A stretch of DNA of 26,050 nucleotides, taken from positions 1-26,050 of IMG/VR virus record IMGVR_UViG_3300040808_002584; one strand, written 5' to 3'. Below are positions 8,980 through 19,200 of this stretch, piece after piece (the first letter of the stretch is position 1; each line of letters begins with the position of its first letter). The notes under the pieces were generated by a model that searched no databases, was not told where the DNA came from, and saw only the letters and a program-made list of their open reading frames with translations. The translations under genes and the position numbers were made by a program. Source of the DNA: a virus.

Positions 8980-10224
8980 ATGGCTCGTAATATAGGCACA
9001 ATTAATACAACACAAACCTTTCAGAATTGGTTTAATAAGACTAATGATCTTGTTGAAGAATTACGAGATAACATTATTACGGCCTCTTCAGGTGGAGATA
9101 CCACAACAGGGGATGCAACTTTAGTCGGTGATTTTACATCTACTAATTTAATCGCAAGTACTTTACTATCATCCGACCAAATAAGTTCTTCTTCGGGTGG
9201 TGTAATTAATTTCCAAGATCCAATACAAATTACAGGTACATCTGCTACAACTGCTACTTTCCTTTTCGCAGGAACTGGTGGTCAGACAAGATATACAGAC
9301 GGAAGTTTATCTTGGGACGTTGGATTAGAAAGTTCAAATCCTGGTCATTTTATTATTGACACAGGAACAGGTCAATCTAAATTTGAATTATCAGTCGCAG
9401 GTACTTTAACAGTTCCTAACTTAATTGTTACTGATGTTATTTCTGCGAATACAATTTCATTAGGTGGTGGCGGTTCAGGTTTAAATTCTGATGACATTGA
9501 AGAAGGAACATTAAACTTATACTATACAGATGCAAGAGCAAGAGCAGCCTTTACAGGTGGAGATGGTATTGCCATTTCTTCAGGTGGAGTAATATCATTT
9601 GACGGAGCTGGTAAACTTACTTCTTATGAAGGTGATTCATATATTTTAGCAGGTTCTGTTGATGTTGGTGATAAGGCATACCTCGCAGGTAAGCAAACTG
9701 CTGGGTCTCCAGTTGGAATATTAAAAACTGAAACAGCAAGTACTGATAAAGAAGTACTACTTTGGAATGCTGGCGGAATTGATGTTAACGGTTATGGTAG
9801 ATTTACCGATGACCTAAGAGTTACAAATGCCAATCTTGTTTTAAGAGATGGGTCAAATGTAATACAGGCATATATCACTTCAGAAGGTGATGCACACTTT
9901 ACAGGTGACGTAACAACATTTGGCTCTGCATCAGACGAAAGATTAAAAGAAAATATTACTCCTTATGCTAAAGGTTTAGCTGAAGTAGAAAATATTAATA
10001 CGTTCACATTTAATTATAAGGACAGACCTGAGGATATACTTCCGGGTGTTATTGCTCAGGAAATAGAACAGATTTTACCAGAAGTGGTTTATGATATTAA
10101 AATGGAGGATGATACTTACAAAGCAGTGAGATATCAGCAGATTGTGCCAGTACTCGTTAACGCAATCAAAGAATTGAGTGAAAAGGTAAAAGATTTAGAA
10201 AACCGTCTAAATAACGACGGATAA
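8980..10224 (+). CDS. Tail fibre protein with C-terminal S74 intramolecular chaperone (414 aa)
   Basis: This is a short trimeric-fibre-type protein. The N-terminal ~50 residues (TFQNWFNKTNDLVEEL) resemble the virion-attachment ends of marine phage fibres. They are followed by Gly/Ser/Thr-rich beta repeats (GDTTTGDATLVGDF) and a Gly hinge (GGGGSGLNSDDI). Next comes the fibre repeat NLYYTDARARAAF near residue 185. The C-terminus is a peptidase S74 domain: SDERLKENI begins at residue 318, with Ser318 and Lys323 matching the Ser-Lys pair described for this family. It continues through IAQEIEQILPEVV to a terminal helix. In known S74 fibres this domain trimerises the stalk and then cuts itself off before the Ser; here that would release 97 residues. 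GAAGAAAG before the ATG is the ribosome site. It probably acts in host recognition. Confidence 0.88.
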   Translation: MARNIGTINTTQTFQNWFNKTNDLVEELRDNIITASSGGDTTTGDATLVGDFTSTNLIASTLLSSDQISSSSGGVINFQDPIQITGTSATTATFLFAGTGGQTRYTDGSLSWDVGLESSNPGHFIIDTGTGQSKFELSVAGTLTVPNLIVTDVISANTISLGGGGSGLNSDDIEEGTLNLYYTDARARAAFTGGDGIAISSGGVISFDGAGKLTSYEGDSYILAGSVDVGDKAYLAGKQTAGSPVGILKTETASTDKEVLLWNAGGIDVNGYGRFTDDLRVTNANLVLRDGSNVIQAYITSEGDAHFTGDVTTFGSASDERLKENITPYAKGLAEVENINTFTFNYKDRPEDILPGVIAQEIEQILPEVVYDIKMEDDTYKAVRYQQIVPVLVNAIKELSEKVKDLENRLNNDG

Positions 10225-10238
10225 TTTGAGTTTGGTCT

Positions 10239-10246
10239 TATAAATA
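10239..10246 (+). promoter_or_regulatory. T4-type late promoter TATAAATA
   Basis: An exact TATAAATA lies in the 49-bp gap before the 3307-residue gene, 27 bp upstream of its ATG, with AAGGAAA as ribosome site in between. In T4-like phages this motif is the -10 element read by the late sigma factor gp55. Three exact copies in the few intergenic gaps of the window make a functional late promoter likely. Confidence 0.75.
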
Positions 10247-10273
10247 ATAAGTAATACCAAAAGGAAACAGTAA

Positions 10274-13200
10274 ATGGCAAAAATTTCAGAATTACCTCCG
10301 ATTACCGGTGCCAATACCAGGCCTGAAGACCTGTTCGTAATCGTCAACCTTGTTCAAGGAGACGACGGCACAAGTAATATAACTAGGAAGGAATTAGTTG
10401 AAGCAATTCAATACGAAATCTTTTCTAGAATAAACATCACTGGTGGAACAATCTCCGGTGTGGTTATGTCTGACTCACGATTAAATAACGTTGAGATAGA
10501 TAATTCTGAAATTGAAGATACCGATTTTATTCGCGGTTCAATTGATGATACCGTAATCACAAACAGTACTGCCAATAATATTACAATGACTTACAGTAGT
10601 TTCCAATTTGGAACACTACTTGACTCAACTGCCAACAACATTACAATTACACAATCTGACTTTTCTGATGGTACAGGTAATAATAACGTATTCACAAATA
10701 CTACACTACGTGATGGTAGTGCTAATAATTTTGTTATTACAGACTCAACTGCCAACAACATTATTATTACGAATTCAGAACTTAATGACAGTACAGCAAA
10801 TAATGTTGCGATTACAGATTCAACAGTAAATAACACAATCATAACAAGTTCTGAGTTTAATGACGGAACTGCTAACAACGTAGCAATTACTCAATCTGAT
10901 TTTTCTGACGGAACAATTAACGACACAGTTATTGAAACTTCCGAGTTTAATAATGGTACGATGGATACAGTTACTGGTATTAATTTAGATATCAGCAACT
11001 CTGCATATGCTAACGGAACTGTTTCTGATTCTATATTAACAGATAATACTATCCTTAACGGTACAGCAAATAATATTGCGATTACAGATTCAACCGCTAA
11101 TAATACTATTATAACAAATTCTGAATTTAATGATGGCACAGGCAACAATGTCACATTAACTAATTCAACAATTGATGATTCACTATTCAGTGATGGTACT
11201 ATTTCTAATACCTCATTCACAGGTACAATGGATAGTGTTGTCGCAACCAACATGCAAATCAGAAGTTCAACTGCTGATGGTTTAGGTGCAAACAATTCAA
11301 CGTTTGAAAATGGTGGAATATCAGGTTCAACCTTTGACGGTGGCGTAATTAATAAATCCAATCTTGTCGACTTCGACATGGATATTAATACAGAATTTGA
11401 AGCACCAATGGATGATGAATCCTATTTTGCTATTCGTAACGAAAAGACAGGTAATACAGAACAAATTAACTTCGGTCAACTATTCGACGAAGTATCTAAG
11501 AAAACAGCACAGGCATTAAAGGTCCACGTTGATGCAGGTTCAGGTAATGATGATAACCCAGGTACTCAATTACAACCTGTTAGAACATTAGAAAAAGCAT
11601 TTGAACTTTGTTTAGAAAAAGCAGGTGGCGAATTAAATCGTAACGCAATTAATAACTCTGTTCATATTTCAGTTGGACCAGGAACATATTATACAAAAGG
11701 TAATCTGCAGTTACCTGATGACTGTTCAATTACTTCCACATCAGGACAGTATGCGACGGTCATCGAATTAGAAAAAGGTTATGAAAATAATAATGGTATT
11801 CTTGTAGGTTCTGGTTGTTATGCTCAAGGATTTGCATATCAGAATTTCCAAGTTGATAACTTTGATTTCCCAGAAGGCGGATTCGCGGTTGCGTATCGTC
11901 CTGGTGCTAAGTTATTGCGTTCACCGTACTTAAGAGATAGTTCACAGTTATCAAACTTCTTACGTGCTGATGTTGAACCACCTTTGAATCCTTACAACTC
12001 AAAAGGTACTCTTGCTGACTTAGGTAGAGAATTTACTTTAACTAGTATTTCAGATCCTACCAAGTTTGCGATTGATGATGAAATTATATTCTCATCAGGT
12101 GCTATCGGTTATGTATCTTATATTTCTGAAATTGCTTCAGATAGTAAAATTCATGTAAGGAACTTAAAGAATAATCAAGGATTCTCTGTAGGAGATACAA
12201 TTACTGCTGAATCTGGTGGTACTGCTGTTATTCAAGAAATTGGAATTGACGACTTCCCTAACAGAGAGGTTGGTCGAGGCGGTGGTTGTGTACTTGCTGA
12301 CAGACGTGTACTTGATACTGATTCACTATATACATATGTATTATGTTTTGGTTTCACGCCTCGTTCACAGAACGGTATCGGTTATGTAGCAAGAGACGGT
12401 GCTGGTGTTAACGGTATTGGTTCATTGTCCATCTTTGTTCGTTGTGCATTCTATGCTCTGAACGGAGGTCAGATGACGCTGAACAACTCAGGTACTCAGT
12501 TCGGTGATATCTCAATGCGAGCAAAAGGAACTACAAACTTCTTTGCTCCAAAATCAACAACAGCAACAATTATTGGTAATACTGCATTCGCTGATACAAT
12601 TGATTCTAATAAAGATGATATTATTGATGATATGGTTAGTTACTTAACAGCCAATACAGCAAATGGTGGATTAGGATATAAGCAATACGATTCAGAAAAA
12701 TGCTTAAGAGATGCAGGTATTGTTCTTGATGGTACAGGATACGATGTTGCTCTTGATACAAATTATTGGGGTAGATTAGCAGGTATTACTTATAGGTCTC
12801 CAATCAGTTATGTTGTACCAGGTGAACAGCTTGAAGAAACAAAAGGTGCATTAGAATATTTAAGAGATAGAACAAAAGAAGTATTCGTTAATGCGAATTC
12901 AGAAATTAACACAAGAATTGAAACCTCCTTTGCTGAGCTTCTAAATGTCTTAGAATACGGTGAAGAGAATATGAATGGAATTGTATGGCAAGATACTTCA
13001 GTTCCTCGTACTGCTGCTAGAACATTAATACAAGACAACAAATCCTTTATTGCTGATGAGCTTATTGATTGGATTGAAAACAACGATGAGTTCTATGCGT
13101 ACGATTCAGCAAAATGCCGTAGAGATGTACAAGATTATATTTTACCTGCCGTATCTAACGATATGCAATTTGACACAAACTATAATGCTGTCACTGCAGG

Positions 13201-16200
13201 TCGTGCTTATTATATGGCAACAGCAGCTAAAGTTGTTCAACAACAAAATAACGAAACTGTTGCTGCTTACAAGAGATTAAAGGACCAAGTAAATGAATTG
13301 ATTGATGGGGATTCATATCTTGCATCTGAAAAATTGGATGAAGGATTTGAAGAAATTATTACTATCCTAGAAAATTCAGGAACTCAGTTTACACCTACTG
13401 CCGCTACTTATGACCCATCTACCGGTTTATCAGTTATCACACTCGGTACAGGTCATGGACTAACTAAAGGAAGAAAGGTTCTTCTTAAACAAAGTGGTCT
13501 AATCTTTACATGTGACAGAGATAATAATACAACAAGACATGCGTACCCAAGAGCTTCTGACCCAGCCAATGGTTCGCCTATTGAGGTTATCGGAGTTACT
13601 GATACCAAGATTGTAGTTAATGTTGGAAAATCCGATTTAATTGATACTCATACATTTGTTGAAGCATTACCAAATGCAGTATCTATATTAGGTTCAGCAA
13701 TTACATGGAGTGATTCTTCAAGTATTCCTGCTGATAAGAGAAGTGCAAGACAACAATTACAATCCAATAGAGAATTCTTACAAGAACTAGTCTTAGGCTA
13801 TATTGATGAAAATTACTTCAGATATAATTCTGATAAATGTAAGAGAGATATTGAAGATTATATTGTTCCTGCAGTTGAAAGAGATATTCTAACAGGAACA
13901 AACTATAATGCAATTCAAACAGGTATTGCATATCGTGCAGGTACTACACTTACTGATAATGTAATTAATGACCAATTAGTAGAAACAACTGGTGCTATCA
14001 ATAATTTAAAATCTCAAGTATTAGCAACCATTACAGATAATGCATCTGACCATAGAGCGGCAGTTTCATTTGATAAAATGGTTGGAATATTAAACAGTGC
14101 GAATAAAACATATTCTACTACAACTGCTAATTATGACCCAGCAAGTGGTTTAACAACAATCACAATTGGTTCACACGATTTACAACCTGGTGATGAAGTA
14201 ATCATTGCACCTGATAGTATGACATTCACATGTGCTTCTGACGGTAATGCAACACAACATACATACCCAACAACTACAATAACAAGTTTCACACCAACTA
14301 ATGCAACATACGATCCTTCAACAGGAATCTTTACCGCAACTATTGGTACTCATAAATTACAAGCGGGTGACTTCATTGAGATTGCCCAAGATAGTATTGT
14401 ATTTACATGCGACTCCGATAGCAATGTTACTGAACTTTCTGCACCACAACCACATCATCCTTTCTACAAGAAAAAGATTGCTTTAACATCAGTCACAGGT
14501 ACAACTATTACTTGTAATGTAGGAATAGGTTCAGGCGGAGTACATACATTTGTATCAGCAGTCACAGGTGCAATTACAGGAGAAAGACAACATCCTGCAT
14601 ACAAGAAACCAGTTGTAGTTGCTGCAGTAACTCCAACAACATTTACAGTTAATGTTGGTCCATCATCTGATGTATCAGTTCATACATTTGTATCAGCAAC
14701 TGCTAACAATATTAAAACTGCAAAATATATCTCGGCATATACACCAACAAACGCAACCTACGATCCGGCAACTGGAGATTTTGTTGCTACTATCGGACAA
14801 CACAATTTGGTTGCTGGTGATTATGTAGAGATTAAACCAGAATCGGTTGTGTTTACTTGTGCTCAAGACGGAAATGCAACAGAACATGCTTATCCAGAAT
14901 CTCACCATCCTGCATATAAGACACCTGTAAGAATCTTGTCGGTTACCTCTGATACAATATCAATGAATGTTGGAATAGGTGCTGGTGGGGTCCATACATT
15001 CGTTAGAGCAAATGTTGGAGCAATAGATTCTGATGCATTAGTATTTACTGACCCTGCATCACACGTTAAACATTATACACCAACTACTGCTACTTATGAC
15101 CCAGCAACTGGAATATCAGTAGTGACTATTCCTGGGCATGATTTAACAACATCTGATTGGATTCAATTTGCTCCATACAGCTTTACATTTACTTGTTCTT
15201 TAGATAGTGATGCAACTGAACATTCATATCCAAGAAAAGGTGATGGTAATTATAATATGCCAATGGCAATCACAAATGTTGCTGGAGATGATATTACAGT
15301 TAATGTTGGAACAGGTTCTGGTGGAGCCCATACGTTTGTATCGGTGACAACAGATGCAGTAACTAAACTAAGTTATAATTCTCAAGGTCAATACGCAAGA
15401 GAACAATTACAAATTAACAGAGATTTCTTAGCTGCTGAAGTTAATGCATATCTTGATGATAACTACTTCATATTTGATGGAGAAAAATGTTCAAGAGATA
15501 CAGGTTTAATTCTTGATGCAGTACGAAGAGATGTTGCATCAGGTTCAAATTATCATGCAGTATTCAATGGTCTATCATATAGATTAGGTGGAGCTGGTGC
15601 TCAATTGGTAGTTAACGAACAGTTAACAGAAACCGTTGCTGCGATTAATTTCTTAAAAACAAAAGCTGCGGCTCAGGCAGCAGTTACAGGAACTGCGTTA
15701 ACAAGATCTGATGCTGCCTTTGCCGAAATTATTGATATTTTACAAAACACTGAAACCGCTGCTGATATATTAACATTTGGTACTAACTCTGTATCAGCAA
15801 ATCATACAATCGCAAGACAGATATTACAATTAAACAAATCATTCTTACAAGCAGAAGTAACTGCCTATATCGCACAAACATTCCCATCGCTAACATACGA
15901 TGTTGCTAAATGTGAAAGAGATACTGGTTACTTAACTGATGCTATCTCTTGGGATATTCAACACGGTTCAAATGCTGCAGCAGTTAACTTCGCAAGAATG
16001 TATTACGATAATGCAATCGCAGTATTACCTGAAGAACAAATTTTACCAACAGCAAAAACTTGGGAACATATCGCAAATGTTGCTTATGACATTGTAAGAA
16101 ATATTGCAGTTACACCTACAACAGGAAATGCTGTTTCTCAGAATCAAACATTGTCCGATGCAGGAGTTGAAGTTGGGGAATCTGTAAGATCTGGAATTAA

Positions 16201-19200
16201 TATTACAACTCAAGTTATTAGAGATAAGAATAGGGATCATTTACCTGCTTACGTTGAGCCTATCGTCGAAAGCGGAATGGAATCTGCTGTGAATGTACTT
16301 GATGGTATTACAGAAAATCTACAAGAAGCGGTTATTGATTACTTAAGACAAGAACATAACGGATTGCCTTATAGCAAAGCAAAATGTACAAGAGATGTTG
16401 GATTAATTGTTGATGCGGTATCAAGAGATATTGAATACGGCGGAAATGAAAATACTGTTGAAATCTTTGAGTATTACTTCAAGAGATTCCAAGGTGAATC
16501 TGCAGATTATGAACAGTTAAGATCCACTAATGTATTACCGATTGAAGTTAAAGGTCAATTTAAAACATTATCTGATTATAATGATACTGCTAATGTATCA
16601 GGTTTAAGAGAATCAATTAGTATCTTACCTTACGAACAACGCATTCCAACTAAATTGGCATTTGCACATTTAGCAGATGTTGCTGAAAAGATTGTTAAAG
16701 AAGTTGCTCATACACCAACAACAGGTAATTCACTAACCCAAGATACAACAGGTACACCTGCTGATGCTACAACAGGTACTTCTGTTCATGATTTAATTAA
16801 TACTATTGCTGAGTTGGTTGATAATGTTAACATTGAAGATGCTGAAATGCCTACGGTTGTTAAAGCATCGTTTGACCCTAACAGAACATTAGCAAGAAAA
16901 CAATTACAAAGAAACAGACAATTTATCATTGAAGAAGTGGATGGATATATTAAAGATCGTTGGTTTGCATTTGATGGAGATAAATGTAAGAGAGATATTG
17001 GTCTTATCTTAGATGCAGTTGCTAACGATGTATTAACAGGTGCTAACTTCAATGCAGTATTTAACGGACTTGCATATAGAATTGGTACGGTCGGTGCTGA
17101 TGCAGTAGTTAACGAACAATTATCAGAAACAGTTAAAGCGGTTGAGTACGCAAGAGATATTACTGTTGCTGCTGTTACTGATGCAACAATGAAACAAAGA
17201 ACATTGGATTCATTCAATGAAATCATTGATATCATGACGAACGGTTCAGGTAATGCCGATGTAATTGATTACACATCAGTATCACCAAGTTTCAACAGAC
17301 TTAATGCAAGAAACCAATTACAAAATAACAAAGCATTCTTACAAGCTGAAATCACAGCTTGGCTTGCAGTAAATAGACCGTCACTAACATACGATGTTGC
17401 TAAATGTGAAAGAGATTTAGGATATCTAATTGATGCAGTTTCATTTGATGCTCAGTTTGGTGGAAACTTTGCTACAATCAATGATGCAAAACTTTACTTT
17501 GAAAATGCAGTATCAGTATTACCAGTTGACCAAAGACAACCTACAGCAGATGCATTTGCTCATATAGGTGATTGTGCTGAATTAATTTGTTTAGATACAG
17601 ACATCGGCGGATTGAAATCTGTAGGTAATGCCGTAACTCAAGATATCACAGCAGGTTCAGCAGGAGCAGCAACAGCCGCTGAAGTGGAAGGATTATTCGA
17701 TATCGTTGCCGGTTCAATTGAAAATAATACATTACTTATGAATCCTATTCAAGTAGGACCTGATGTAACTGCATACAATGCAACTAATAGCAATGCGGTT
17801 TCTGAAATCCTCGGTGTTAAGAAAACAGTTCAAGGTGGTGTAATAAGTCATCTATCTAAATTCTTTGAAATATTACCATACAATGAAACAAAATGTCGAA
17901 GAGATGTTGGTTATATTGTTGATGCAATTTCACATGACATTCAATACGGTGGAAATGCGGCAACAGTAAATACAGTTAATATGTATTTCACAAACGGCAT
18001 TAATACAGGTTTACCAATTGAGCAAAGACAAAAAACAAAAGATGCATATTTACATATGTCAAAAATTATTGAACATGTTGTTGGTGGTAAATCAATTACA
18101 ACAACTGAATTCCCAAGAACAGGGAAATTCTACACAGGTGATATTTTAACAAAATACGAATATTGGAATGGTATGAATTCATATCAAACATCAGAGTCTC
18201 AGGACTTTGCGGTACATGGTGCAAACCCTGATACTTGTATTGCTGCAAGACAACTTGCTGAAATAATTGCCAACGGTGTTGATGATGCAACAGAAGTTCG
18301 TAACACAATTCCTGAAAGAATTGATATTCAACAAACTTGGATGGGTACTAATTATATCACATCTAAAGAATTGGTTGAAAGACAGGCTGATAACTATTCA
18401 GAAGGTGTAATCAATTACTTATCTACAACATTCAACGGTTTAAGTTTCCCTGAAGCAAAATGTAGAAGGGATGTTGGGTATTTAATTGATGCGGTATCAC
18501 ATGACGTTCAGCATGATACAAACTATGCAACAAGAATTGCTGCCCAGATTTATTTTGAAAATGGACTATCTGTATTACCTGCAGATACAAGAACACAAAC
18601 TGCTGACATTTATCAGTTCTTAGGAGATGCGGTCGAGCAAGTGGTCCAAGAAATTCCTGTAACGAATGCAAGTACATATACATTATTACAACAAGATGTT
18701 TCAGGTACCGCAGCAACAGCCGCTGAAGGAACAACAGTTCACGATTTAATTGGATATGTTGAAACATCAATTCGTGATAACGATCTTGATAAATTACCTG
18801 CTCTATCTTCAACCGCAACATGGCCTGCAGCTGAACTATCGGCCGCAGTGATTACAATTGATGATAATTCTGAAGAACTTGCATCTGATGTAACAGAATT
18901 TATTAATAATAACTTTAACGTATTGGATTATAATAAAGCAAAATGTAGAAGAGATACTGGTTACTTACTTGATGCATTCAGCTTCGACTTAAACTACGGT
19001 GGTAATACTGCTTCAAGATGGAATGCTGATTTCTACTTCTGGAATCAAATTTACAGATTGCCTGAAGACCAACGTATACCAACAGCAAGATCATATCGTC
19101 AGTTAGGTAGAATTTGTAAAGATATCGTAATAGGCGAATATCCAAAACAAAAAATACTTGGTGAGTTAGGAACAGAAATTGAAAGTAAGAAAGTAGAAAA

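Noticed and set aside
11520-12650. Polysaccharide lyase activity for the beta-helix region of the giant adhesin
   Set aside because: The opening motif suits a pectin-lyase-like fold, but I see no catalytic residue pattern; the fold alone is common in non-enzymatic phage spikes.
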